The position numbers and the translations under genes were made by a program. A stretch of DNA of 43,087 nt from JALZAA01 sp035316025 (lineage in GTDB: Bacteria > Actinomycetota > Acidimicrobiia > IMCC26256 > JACDBD01): the NCBI GenBank assembly GCA_035316025.1, contig DATFXL010000013.1:1-43087 (forward strand), in the 5' to 3' direction. The notes under the pieces are model-generated. The model did not search any database and was not told the origin of the DNA. It saw only the letters and a program-made list of their open reading frames with translations. Shown piece after piece: positions 14,329 through 22,515 of the stretch; position 1 is the stretch's first letter; each line of letters begins with the position of its first letter.

Positions 14329-15557
14329 CCCATCGACAGCAGCTTCGTGCGCAGCAGGTTCAGGAGCGAGATCGTCGCGAACTGCCGCACCATCTCGCGC
14401 TGACCAGGCAACCGGGTGCCGACGGCCTCGGAGGGCTCGTCGCCGACGGCCAGCCCGAAGAACACCGTGCCGGCGGGCTGGCCGTCCTGCTCCTCCGGGC
14501 CCGCGACGCCGGTCACACCCAGGCCGACGTCGGCGTCGAACGTGCGCCGCGCGGCCTCGGCCAGCTGGCGGGCGCATTCGCCGCTCACGACGTGCTCGGC
14601 CGTCACGCCGAGCACCAACCGCTTTGCGTCCGACATATAGGCCACCACGCTGCCCTTCAGCACGTCGCTCGTGCCGGGGACGCTCACCAGGCGCGACGCC
14701 ACCAGCCCTCCGGTGATCGACTCCGCAAGGCCGAGGGTCAAGCCTCGCTTGCGGAGCTGGTCGAGGACGACCGTCTCCATCGTCTCGTCGTCGACGCCGA
14801 ACACGAGCTCGCCGAGGATCTCGCGCAGCGCCTTCTCCTCGGGCTCGATGAGCGCGCGCGCCTCCTCGAACGTCGACGCCTTCGCGGTGATACGCACCAC
14901 CAATCCCTCGATCCCCCGGGCAAGGAACGCGATGGTCGGGTTCGTCTGGGCGTCGACGCGGTCGGCGATCATCTCGGCCAACCCGGACTCGGAGGTTCCC
15001 CACGTCTTGAGCGAGCGCGACACGATCACGGCCTGCTGGCCCCACCGGGCGAGCAGGTCGGGCAGCACGTGCTCGCTCATCATGAGCTGCATCTCGTACG
15101 GGACGCCGGGCACCGCGTAGACGACCGTCTCGCCGACGGGCGCCTTGATTCCGGGGGCGGTGCCGACCGCGTTCGAGATCGGCTCCGCGCCAACCGGCAC
15201 GTCGCACTGACGCAGGTTGTTCTCGGGCATCTCGCGCCCGCGCGACGTGAACAGCGCCGAGACCCACTCGACGAGGTCGTCCCGCCTCTCGAGCTCGACG
15301 CCCATGACCTCGGCGATCGCCTGACGGGTCAAGTCGTCGGGGGTGGGGCCCAGCCCACCGCACACGATGACGGCGTCACTCCGGTCAAGGAGCTCGCGTA
15401 ACGCCTGCACGATCCGACCGAGGTTGTCCCCCACCTGCCGGTGCTCGTACGTGTCGATCCCGGCGTCGGCGAGCCGCTCCCCGATCCAGGCGCTGTTGGT
15501 GTCGACGATCTGGCCGAGCAGCAGCTCGGTCCCGATCGCGAGCACCTCGCATCTCAC
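14325..15557 (-). CDS. cinA: CinA-family protein (MoaB-like domain plus nicotinamide-nucleotide amidase)
   Basis: 410 residues in two parts. The N-terminal COG1058 domain (about 1-170) begins CEVLAIGTELLLGQIVDTNSAWI and contains GGLGPTPDDLTRQAIA; it resembles molybdopterin-binding MoaB and acts as an ADP-ribose pyrophosphatase in characterised members. The C-terminal PncC domain (about 255-410) has LAESITGGLVASRL and GVTGVAGP and deamidates nicotinamide mononucleotide for NAD recycling. Adjacent to recA, as in many Gram-positives, where it is called competence-damage-inducible. The GTG start overlaps the pgsA stop (GTGA). Confidence 0.94.
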   Translation of the reverse strand: MRCEVLAIGTELLLGQIVDTNSAWIGERLADAGIDTYEHRQVGDNLGRIVQALRELLDRSDAVIVCGGLGPTPDDLTRQAIAEVMGVELERRDDLVEWVSALFTSRGREMPENNLRQCDVPVGAEPISNAVGTAPGIKAPVGETVVYAVPGVPYEMQLMMSEHVLPDLLARWGQQAVIVSRSLKTWGTSESGLAEMIADRVDAQTNPTIAFLARGIEGLVVRITAKASTFEEARALIEPEEKALREILGELVFGVDDETMETVVLDQLRKRGLTLGLAESITGGLVASRLVSVPGTSDVLKGSVVAYMSDAKRLVLGVTAEHVVSGECARQLAEAARRTFDADVGLGVTGVAGPEEQDGQPAGTVFFGLAVGDEPSEAVGTRLPGQREMVRQFATISLLNLLRTKLLSMG

Positions 15558-16150
15558 CCGCGGGTCTCCTGCCACCCCCGGCGGAGCATGTCGAGCGCCG
15601 ACAGCAGAGTGAGCGCCACCGCTACCCACAGCACCGTCTGCTGGAGCCAGACGACGTCGTCGAGCGGCGGGAACAGGAACGCCCCCACCGCGGCGAACTG
15701 CAACGTGGTCTTCCACTTGCCCAGCTGGCGGGCGGGGAGCGAGATGCCGCGCCGCCCGGCCAGCGACCGGTACACCTGGATGCCCGCCTCCCGGCCGACG
15801 ACGAGCGCGATCGGAATCCAGCCGATGTCGCCCCGCACGCCGAGGGCGACGAACCCACCGATCACCAAGATCTTGTCGGCGAGCGGGTCGAGGAAGGCGC
15901 CCGAGCGCGTCGTACCGTCGCGGCGCGCCACCCAGCCGTCGACGCCGTCGGTGCACGCCAGCACCAGCCACAGGACGAACGCCAGCCACGACGCACCCCG
16001 CAGCGCGATCAGCACCAGCGTCGGGATGGCGAGCAGGACACGCGCCACCGTGATGGCGTTCGCCGGGGTGGCGACCGCGCTCTCGCCGAACCGCCGCATT
16101 CGTGCCGTCGCCCGCGCCGCCGCGGGCATGGGCTCGCGGGCGGTGTTCAC
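15554..16150 (-). CDS. pgsA: CDP-diacylglycerol-glycerol-3-phosphate 3-phosphatidyltransferase (PgsA-like)
   Basis: Integral membrane CDP-alcohol phosphatidyltransferase of 198 residues that starts phosphatidylglycerol synthesis. The family motif is complete: D68, D71-G, A75-R76, G84, D88 and D92. Several transmembrane helices follow TPANAITVARVLLAIPTL. The GTG start shares GTGA with the rimO stop. Enzyme specificity (PgsA rather than another CDP-alcohol transferase) is supported by the rimO-pgsA-cinA context common to Gram-positive genomes. Confidence 0.92.
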   Translation of the reverse strand: MNTAREPMPAAARATARMRRFGESAVATPANAITVARVLLAIPTLVLIALRGASWLAFVLWLVLACTDGVDGWVARRDGTTRSGAFLDPLADKILVIGGFVALGVRGDIGWIPIALVVGREAGIQVYRSLAGRRGISLPARQLGKWKTTLQFAAVGAFLFPPLDDVVWLQQTVLWVAVALTLLSALDMLRRGWQETRG

Positions 16151-17466
16151 GCCGGCTCCGCGACGAGATCGGGGCCACACGCCGACGTCACCCGGGCGCG
16201 GACCCGCGCCCCGGGGCGTGCGAACGCGCCGCCGATGCGGACCACGCCGTCGATCTCGGGTGCCTCGCGATGCGTGCGCCCGACTGGGTCGCCCGTGTCG
16301 TCGTCGGCGCCGTCGACGAGCACGTCGACATCGGCTCCGACCAGCGCGTCACGCGACGCCTGCGTGATCGGGTCCTGGACGTCGGCGCATTCGCGGAGAC
16401 GCTCGCGCACGACGTCGCCGGGAACGTGGCCGTCCATGTCGGCGGCGGGCGTGCCGTCCTCACGCGAGAACGGGAAGAAGCCGGCCCAATCGAGCTCGAC
16501 CGCATCGAGGAATTCGAGCAGCTCGTCGTGGTGGTGCTCCGTCTCGCCCGGGAACCCGACGATGAACGACGACCGGAACGCGGCGTCAGCCTCGCGGGCG
16601 CGGATGCCGTCGACAAGCGCGTGGAACCGGTCGCCGCTTCCCCACCGTTTCATCCGGCGGAGCAGCGGCGCCGACGCGTGTTGCAGCGAGAGGTCGAAGT
16701 ACGGAACCACCGTCGGCAGCTCGAGCATGGTCGACACGAGCGGGTCGCGCACCTCGCTCGGATAGAGGTAGAGAAGCCGCAAGCGCGCGAGGCCGTGCGC
16801 CGAGAGCATGTCGAGGCGCCGTAAGAGGGGCGCGAGCGAGCCCGGCTCCCCGGCGTCGCGCCCGTACCACGCCAGGTCCTGGGCCACGAGCACGATCTCG
16901 GCAGCGCCGCGCTCGACGAGAGCGCGCGCTTCCGCTTCGATCGCCTCTGGTGCACGCGAGCGCTGCTTCCCCCGGAACGACGGGATGGCGCAGAACGCGC
17001 ACGCCCGGTCGCAGCCTTCGGCGACCTTGACGTACGCCCACTGCGCCGCCGGCGCCGGGCGGGGCAGCTCCAGAAGGTCGCGGACCCCGGCCGGCTTGCG
17101 CTTCAGGACGACCTCGGCGAGCGTGCCTTCGGCGCCGAAGCCCACGACTGCGTCCGCCTCGGGAAGGGCGGCGGCGAGCTCGCTGCCATAGCGCTCGGCG
17201 AGGCAGCCGGTCACCACGAGCTTCGCTCCCGGCTTGCGGGCCTCGGCGAGCTCCAGGGCGACGTCGATGGACTCCTGCCGGGCCGCCTCCACGAACGCGC
17301 ACGTGTTGACGACCACGAGCTCGGCGTCCTCGGGCGACGCGGCCGGCTCGAGACCGTCGGCCACCAGCGAGGCCGTCACCTTGTCGGAGTCGACGGCGTT
17401 CTTGGGGCAGCCGAGCGTCTCGACGTAGAAGCGCGCCGGGATCTCGGGCTCGGGCACCAGGGTCAC
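16147..17466 (-). CDS. rimO: Ribosomal protein S12 methylthiotransferase
   Basis: Radical-SAM enzyme that methylthiolates the conserved Asp of ribosomal protein S12. 439 residues: UPF0004 domain with C20, C56 and C88, radical-SAM core with C152, C156 and C159 (CDRACAFC), and a C-terminal TRAM domain. ETLGCPKNAVDSDK and IPSFRGKQRSR are RimO-type and separate it from miaB. The start is GTG 17466 with TAGGCT six nt upstream. pgsA and cinA follow in overlap. Confidence 0.95.
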   Translation of the reverse strand: MTLVPEPEIPARFYVETLGCPKNAVDSDKVTASLVADGLEPAASPEDAELVVVNTCAFVEAARQESIDVALELAEARKPGAKLVVTGCLAERYGSELAAALPEADAVVGFGAEGTLAEVVLKRKPAGVRDLLELPRPAPAAQWAYVKVAEGCDRACAFCAIPSFRGKQRSRAPEAIEAEARALVERGAAEIVLVAQDLAWYGRDAGEPGSLAPLLRRLDMLSAHGLARLRLLYLYPSEVRDPLVSTMLELPTVVPYFDLSLQHASAPLLRRMKRWGSGDRFHALVDGIRAREADAAFRSSFIVGFPGETEHHHDELLEFLDAVELDWAGFFPFSREDGTPAADMDGHVPGDVVRERLRECADVQDPITQASRDALVGADVDVLVDGADDDTGDPVGRTHREAPEIDGVVRIGGAFARPGARVRARVTSACGPDLVAEPA

Positions 17467-17472
17467 GGCGAA

Positions 17473-17478
17473 AGCCTA
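17473..17478 (-). promoter_or_regulatory. -10 element of a leaderless rimO promoter
   Basis: TAGGCT on the minus strand, six nt (TTTCGCC region) before the GTG start of rimO, with no ribosome binding site in between. Would drive rimO-pgsA-cinA-thpR. No clear -35. Confidence 0.5.
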
Positions 17479-17586
17479 CAAGCGGTCCCGCGGATCCGGC
17501 CCGGTACGACATGTCACCTCACCGGCCGGTCGCGAGTCGGAGTGCGTGGAGGGCGAAGAGCCCTCCGGTCACCCCGGAGGTGGCAG

Positions 17587-17913
17587 ATGTACGACTTCGC
17601 GATCGTCGCCCTGCTCGCGCTGGGCACCGTGAAGGTAGTGGACTTCCTGGCGGACAGCGTCTCGCCGTTGCGGGCCTGGAAGTCGTTGATCACGTTCATC
17701 GCCGCGGTCGGCGTCGTGGTCGCCCTCGACTACTCGTTGTTCCGTGGCTTCGGCATCACCGTGCGCAACGACACGCTCGGCGTGTGGATCACGGGCTTCA
17801 TGGTCGCCGGCGCGACCGTCGCCTGGCGGGGCGTCTTCGCCTACCTGACCCACGACCGGGCGACCCGGGACGAGACGCTCGGCGAGCATCGACCGTTGCG
17901 CCGGGCTGCCTAG
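17587..17913 (+). CDS. Small membrane protein of unknown function
   Basis: I do not recognise the family. 108 residues with three hydrophobic segments: about 2-20 (YDFAIVALLALGTVKVVDF), 31-50 (SLITFIAAVGVVVALDYSLF) and 60-85 (LGVWITGFMVAGATVAWRGVF), then a charged tail (HDRATRDETLGEHRPLRR). The ATG at 17587 has GGAGG six nt upstream, a clean translation start. It is divergent from rimO and ends just before a terminator hairpin, so it is a single-gene unit on the otherwise minus-strand stretch. The strong ribosome binding site and the membrane pattern argue that it is real. Confidence 0.75.
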   Translation: MYDFAIVALLALGTVKVVDFLADSVSPLRAWKSLITFIAAVGVVVALDYSLFRGFGITVRNDTLGVWITGFMVAGATVAWRGVFAYLTHDRATRDETLGEHRPLRRAA

Positions 17914-17974
17914 ACGCTTGACCACCAGCTCCGCGGCCCGACCGCCAACGATGCCGGTCGGCCCGAACAGCGGA

Positions 17975-17998
17975 CGGGGCGCCCTCCGGGGCGCCCCG
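17975..17998. terminator. Bidirectional terminator hairpin
   Basis: CGGGGCGCC and GGCGCCCCG form a nine-bp GC stem around a six-base loop, between the plus-strand small membrane gene and the convergent minus-strand gene. No U tract. Confidence 0.75.
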
Positions 17999-18030
17999 AT
18001 CGCGTCCGCCCAACCTCTTCGGTGCGTTCG

Positions 18031-19194
18031 TCACTGTCCCGGCGGCGCGCGGCTGACCGCGATCTCGCCCACCTCGAGCTGGGGCGGCGCGGTGAAGCGG
18101 CCGGTGACGTCGCCCGACCGCGCGTCGACGCGTGTGATCAGCTGCTCGAGGGTGTTGGAGCTGCCGATGCGCACGCGCACCCACAGCACATCCGCGCCGG
18201 CGACGATCGCGGCCGGGGCGCGGAACTCCATGCCGCCATCTGTGAGCGCGACGCGCTGGCGAGTGCTGCCGGTGCCGGGATCGACGCCGAGCAGCGCGCC
18301 GCTCTGCGAGTCGTAGCTCCAGACGAGACCGCCGGCGACGGCGGCTCCGTGCAGCTCGACCGCTCCGCCCGATCCGACGGGGACGCTCTGACGCACCGCG
18401 AGCGTGGCCGGGTCGAGCGCGATGACGGCGCGGCGGCCGACGACCCAGACGGTGTCGTCGCCCAGAGCGACCGCCTGCGGCTCGAGAGGATCGCCGTCGA
18501 CGCGATCCGGCAGCGCCGCCCGCGCCGTGATGCTGCCGTCGGCCGCGATGCGGACCGCTGCCGGCAACGCCGGGTTGCCCGTCACGCCGAGCTCGTACAC
18601 GGCCCACGCGGCGTCGTCGTCGGCGACGACGCGGGTCGCGCGGGGAGCCGGCGGCCCGCCGGCAGCCTGTTCGGAGACCACATCCGTGGGCAGCGTCAGC
18701 TCGGTCGTGCTCCCGGTGGGGAGGTCGTCGCGCGTCAACCGACCGGGCCCGGTCACGAGCCACAGCGCTCCCCGCTGCTCGGCGAGGACCGGGGCGTCGT
18801 CGGCGCCGACGCCGCCGTGCACCGCGATCGTCGTCCTCCCCGCGAGGTCGTTGCGGGTCGCATCGATCACGCCAACCCGTCCCGTCGACGGGTCGTACAG
18901 GTACACCGTGCCGACGCCGCCCAGGACGGAACCGAACCCACGGACGCCGACACCACGCGGGTCGGACAGCGTCACGGGGTCGAGCCGCACCGTTGTCGTG
19001 CCGAACAGCCACAGCCCGGCCGCGCTCTGCTGTCCCTGGCGGGCGGGACGGACGCGGATCGGGCGGGGGCCGCCACCGTCGTCGGAGCGGATCGCGCGCA
19101 CGACGAGCCCGACCACGGTGCCCACAGTCGCGCACGCGACCAGGATCCAGACCGCCGCGAGCGCGCTCCGGGGACGCCGAGCACGAGTGCTCAT
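18031..19194 (-). CDS. Membrane-anchored, propeller-like extracytoplasmic protein
   Basis: 387 residues, function not recognised. One transmembrane anchor (about 13-34, LAAVWILVACATVGTVVGLVV) leaves the rest outside the cell. The outer part has repeated short strands ending in G-x-V/L-W/Y patterns (GLWLFGTTTVRLDP, GTVYLYDPSTGRV, GALWLVTGPGRL, DTVWVVGRRAVIALDP, GLVWSYDSQSGALLGVDP), the look of a PQQ/YVTN-type beta propeller. No catalytic residues could be assigned. The ATG at 19194 lies 33 bp after the ftsK stop, so cotranscription with ftsK is likely. A cell-envelope sensing or scaffolding role is a guess from location only. Confidence 0.7.
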   Translation of the reverse strand: MSTRARRPRSALAAVWILVACATVGTVVGLVVRAIRSDDGGGPRPIRVRPARQGQQSAAGLWLFGTTTVRLDPVTLSDPRGVGVRGFGSVLGGVGTVYLYDPSTGRVGVIDATRNDLAGRTTIAVHGGVGADDAPVLAEQRGALWLVTGPGRLTRDDLPTGSTTELTLPTDVVSEQAAGGPPAPRATRVVADDDAAWAVYELGVTGNPALPAAVRIAADGSITARAALPDRVDGDPLEPQAVALGDDTVWVVGRRAVIALDPATLAVRQSVPVGSGGAVELHGAAVAGGLVWSYDSQSGALLGVDPGTGSTRQRVALTDGGMEFRAPAAIVAGADVLWVRVRIGSSNTLEQLITRVDARSGDVTGRFTAPPQLEVGEIAVSRAPPGQ

Positions 19195-19227
19195 CGTGCC
19201 GTGCAGCTTGCCACCCCATGCGGGAGG

Positions 19228-21642
19228 TCAGACGCGCTGCTCGAGCTCCTCGAACTCGTCGACCGTCATCAGGACGGCCCGGGCCTTCGAGCCCTCGGAC
19301 GGTCCGACGACACCCCGTCGTTCCAGGAGGTCCATGAGCCGGCCGGCGCGGGCGAACCCTACCCGCAGCTTGCGTTGGAGCATGCTCGTCGAGCCGAGCC
19401 CGCTCCGCACGACCAGCTCCATCGCCTCGGCGAGCAGGTCGTCGTCCTCGTCCACGTCGCCGCCGGCGCGGCCGCCGCCGGCGTCGTCACCGGCGATGCC
19501 CTCGACGTAGTCCGGCTGTGGGTGTTGCCGCCGCCAGTGGGCGACGAGCCGGTGGATGCACTCCTCGTCGACCCACGCGCCCTGGATGCGCCGCGGCCGA
19601 CTCGACGACGCGGTGACGAGCAGCATGTCGCCCTGACCGATCAGCTTGTCGGCGCCCGCTTGGTCGAGGATCACGCGTGAGTCGGCGATGCTCGTCACCG
19701 AGAACGCGAGCCGGCTCGGGATGTTGGCCTTGATCACGCCCGTGATGACGTCGACCGACGGACGCTGCGTCGCGATCACGAGGTGGATACCGACGGCGCG
19801 CGCCATCTGCGCGATCCGACACACGCTAGCCTCGACGTTGCGCGCCGCCACCATCATGAGGTCGTTGAGCTCGTCGACGACGACGAGGATGTAGGGCAGC
19901 CGCTCGAAGCCCCGACCGGTCATCGGGTCGGGCTCGTCCGTCGTCGCCAGATCGCCCCGGTCGAAGGCGCCGTTGTAGCCGGCGATGTCGCGGACGCCGG
20001 CGTCGGCGAGGAGCTCGTAGCGGAGGTCCATCTCGCGCACGGCCCAGTCGAGCGCGTTCGCCGCCTTCTTGGGGTTGGTAACAACCGGCGTGAGGAGGTG
20101 CGGCAGGTCGTTGTAGCCGCCGAGCTCGACGCGCTTGGGGTCCACGAGGATCAGGCGCACCTGGTCGGGCGTCGCGCGCATCAGGATCGACGACACGATC
20201 GAGTTGATGCAGCTCGACTTGCCGGCGCCGGTGGCGCCCGCGATCAGGAGGTGCGGCATCGCCGTGAGGTTGAGCATCACCGGCTGGCCCGAGATGTCGC
20301 GTCCGAGTGCGACCTCGAGCGGATGCGACGCCTGCCTGGTGTCCTCCGTTGCGAGCAAATCACCCAGCGTCACGAGCTGGCGCTGTCGATTCGGGACCTC
20401 GACGCCGATCGCGCTGCGACCGGGGATCGGGGCCAGGATGCGCACATCGGGCGACGCCATGGCGTAGGCGATGTCGTGGCTGAGACCCGTCACCCGGTTC
20501 ACCTTCACGCCCGATCCGAGCTCGAGCTCGTACCGGGTCACGGTGGGGCCGACGGTCATGCCCGACAGCTTGGCGACGACGCCGAACTCGGCCAGCGTCG
20601 CCTCGAGCACCTTGCCGCCCTCCTCGACGAAGCGGCGGTCGATCTCGTGCTTCGTGCCCCGCTTGAGCACATTCGCGGGCGGGAGCTTCCAGGAGCCGGG
20701 ACGGTAGCCCGGCCCGAGGTCGATCGCGACCTGACCGCCCGGCTCGACCGTCGTGCTCACGGCCGAAGGCGCCGCGGGCTCGGGGTCGGCCTCGGCGAGC
20801 TCGTCGAACGGCTCCGGCTCGGGCTCCTCGACGAGATCCTCGAGGTCGTCCTCGTCGGATGCCACGTCGTCGTCGGCGCGCCCGCCGGCGTTCTCGGTGT
20901 CAGCGGCGGGATGGTCGGCCCCGAGCTGGAGCAGCTCGCCCACGGCGCCGGCGACCCAGCGGAAGCCCCCCGAGATCGCACCCAACACGCGCCGCATCGG
21001 GACACCCGGCGCGAGAAGAAGGCCGAGCAGTCCGATCCCGACCAGGATCACGGCCGTGCCCACGACGCCGGCGACGGACGCGAGCGGCGCGGCCACGGCC
21101 GCACCGAGCAGGCCACCGGCGTCGCGGACTTGATCGGAGGCGTCGACGGGCGGGCGGCCGCCGGCGAGGTGGAGCAGGCCGACGACGGAGAGCACGACGA
21201 GCACGACCCCGAGACCGATACGCAGCGGTGCCGGCGACTTCGCGTCACCGTCTTCGTCGTCGACCGGCTCGTCGTCGACCGGCTCGTCGTCGACGTCCTC
21301 GTCACCCAGGCGATGCGGCAGGTAGCCGGCAAACAGAAGGCCGGCGAAGCCGAAGCACGCCAGCGGGAACGCGATGCGGCCCTTGCCGAGCAAGGCGGCG
21401 CTGCCGTCGGCGAGGAAGCTGCCGACAGAACCGGCGAGATCCGACGCCAGTCCGAGCACCGTCAGAACGCCGAGCACGACGAGCGCCACCGCCAGCGTGT
21501 CGGCGCCGTGTCCCCGCAGCTGGTGGCCCGCCGCCTCCCGGGTGCGCGCCCAGGCCGACGGGCGCGCCCGCCCGCGCCGGCGCGAGGAACGGCCTCGCCT
21601 CGAGGCGGGCTTCCGACGGCGCGTGCGCGCGGGCGCGGCCAT
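19228..21642 (-). CDS. ftsK: DNA translocase FtsK/SpoIIIE
   Basis: Septal DNA pump that clears and resolves the chromosome terminus during division. 804 residues: a basic N-terminus, about four transmembrane helices (between 48 and 210), an acidic linker (about 245-300), then the alpha and beta motor domains with Walker A GATGAGKSS (469-477) and a Walker B region around LVVVDELNDLM, and the C-terminal winged-helix gamma domain (last ~65 residues, STSMLQRKLRVGFARAGRLMDLLE) that reads the orienting DNA sequences. An Asp/Glu-Pro-Val repeat lies between helices 2 and 3. The start is ATG 21642, with GAGG close by and TACTGT eight nt upstream. Confidence 0.96.
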   Translation of the reverse strand: MAAPARTRRRKPASRRGRSSRRRGRARPSAWARTREAAGHQLRGHGADTLAVALVVLGVLTVLGLASDLAGSVGSFLADGSAALLGKGRIAFPLACFGFAGLLFAGYLPHRLGDEDVDDEPVDDEPVDDEDGDAKSPAPLRIGLGVVLVVLSVVGLLHLAGGRPPVDASDQVRDAGGLLGAAVAAPLASVAGVVGTAVILVGIGLLGLLLAPGVPMRRVLGAISGGFRWVAGAVGELLQLGADHPAADTENAGGRADDDVASDEDDLEDLVEEPEPEPFDELAEADPEPAAPSAVSTTVEPGGQVAIDLGPGYRPGSWKLPPANVLKRGTKHEIDRRFVEEGGKVLEATLAEFGVVAKLSGMTVGPTVTRYELELGSGVKVNRVTGLSHDIAYAMASPDVRILAPIPGRSAIGVEVPNRQRQLVTLGDLLATEDTRQASHPLEVALGRDISGQPVMLNLTAMPHLLIAGATGAGKSSCINSIVSSILMRATPDQVRLILVDPKRVELGGYNDLPHLLTPVVTNPKKAANALDWAVREMDLRYELLADAGVRDIAGYNGAFDRGDLATTDEPDPMTGRGFERLPYILVVVDELNDLMMVAARNVEASVCRIAQMARAVGIHLVIATQRPSVDVITGVIKANIPSRLAFSVTSIADSRVILDQAGADKLIGQGDMLLVTASSSRPRRIQGAWVDEECIHRLVAHWRRQHPQPDYVEGIAGDDAGGGRAGGDVDEDDDLLAEAMELVVRSGLGSTSMLQRKLRVGFARAGRLMDLLERRGVVGPSEGSKARAVLMTVDEFEELEQRV
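21256..21294. repeat. Tandem 15-bp repeat inside ftsK
   Basis: GTCGTCGACCGGCTC is repeated 2.6 times head to tail, encoding EPVDD units in the cytoplasmic or periplasmic loop between FtsK helices. A copy-number-variable spot is likely, in frame because the unit is 15 bp. Confidence 0.8.
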
Positions 21643-21727
21643 GGGCCTCGACAGTAACACTGGCCTCACCAAACTCAGCTGGATACTTGGACCACCAGGA
21701 AACGCCGCCCTGCCCGGACGATCGCGG

Positions 21728-22507
21728 CTACAGCGCGGGAAAGTACCCGCCGTCGACCGGGTACACCTGGCCGGTGATCCATTCGGCGGCGTCGCTGCAC
21801 AAGAGGACGGCGAGAGGGGCGGGATCCGTGACGCGGCCGAGGCGGCCCGTGGGGTACCCGCGGGCGAGACGCTCCTCGAGGTCGGGCTGCCGCTCGATCG
21901 CGTCGGCGAGCAAGCCGTGCTTCATCGTCCCGAGCGACAGGCAGTTCACGGTCACGCCGTGCTGCCCGACTTCGGCGGCCAGCCCGCGCGAGAAGCCCAT
22001 GGCCGCGGCCTTCGCCGCGCCGTAGACGACCTGCTTGCGCTCGCCGCGCCGTCCGGCGTCGGAGACGATCGTGAGGACCCTCCCCCAATCGCGCTCGATC
22101 ATCGCCGGGAGGTAGGCGCGGGTGACGCCGAGGACAGCGGCCAGGTTGAGCCGGATGAGCGGGTCCCACTCGCCGGGACCGGTTTCGACGAACGACTTCA
22201 CGGTGATGCCCTCGGGCGGGATGCCGGCATTGTTCACGAGGATGTCGACAGGACCAGTTGCGCGGACCATGCCCGGCACCGCGTCCCGGTCGGTCACGTC
22301 GGCGACGACCGGGTGGGCGGCGCCGCCCTCCTCCTCTATCTCGCGCACGACCTTCTCGGCGCGGTCGCCGTACAGGTCGTTGACCCAGACCTCGGCGCCG
22401 GCTCGCGCGAGCTGGATGCAGATGGCCCGCCCGACGCCCCCGCCGCCTCCGGTGACGATCGCCACCCGTCCGGCGATGAAGTTCGACCAATCGCGGATCG
22501 TGGCCAC
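21728..22507 (-). CDS. Short-chain dehydrogenase/reductase (SDR)
   Basis: Classical NAD(P)-dependent SDR of 259 residues with the Rossmann motif TGGGGGVG (19-26), NNAG (92-95), catalytic Ser149 and the Y162-x3-K166 pair (YGAAK). It oxidises or reduces an alcohol/keto group; the substrate cannot be read. The GTG start is only nine nt after the rnj stop, so it is cotranscribed with RNase J, an unusual partner. The typical FabG motifs for ACP binding are not obvious. Alternative annotation: 3-oxoacyl-ACP reductase-like. Confidence 0.9.
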   Translation of the reverse strand: MATIRDWSNFIAGRVAIVTGGGGGVGRAICIQLARAGAEVWVNDLYGDRAEKVVREIEEEGGAAHPVVADVTDRDAVPGMVRATGPVDILVNNAGIPPEGITVKSFVETGPGEWDPLIRLNLAAVLGVTRAYLPAMIERDWGRVLTIVSDAGRRGERKQVVYGAAKAAAMGFSRGLAAEVGQHGVTVNCLSLGTMKHGLLADAIERQPDLEERLARGYPTGRLGRVTDPAPLAVLLCSDAAEWITGQVYPVDGGYFPAL

Positions 22508-22515
22508 GGCGGCGC

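Noticed and set aside
21256..21294. Tandem repeat in ftsK as a regulatory or mobile element
   Set aside because: It is in frame and encodes an acidic loop, so it is a coding microsatellite.
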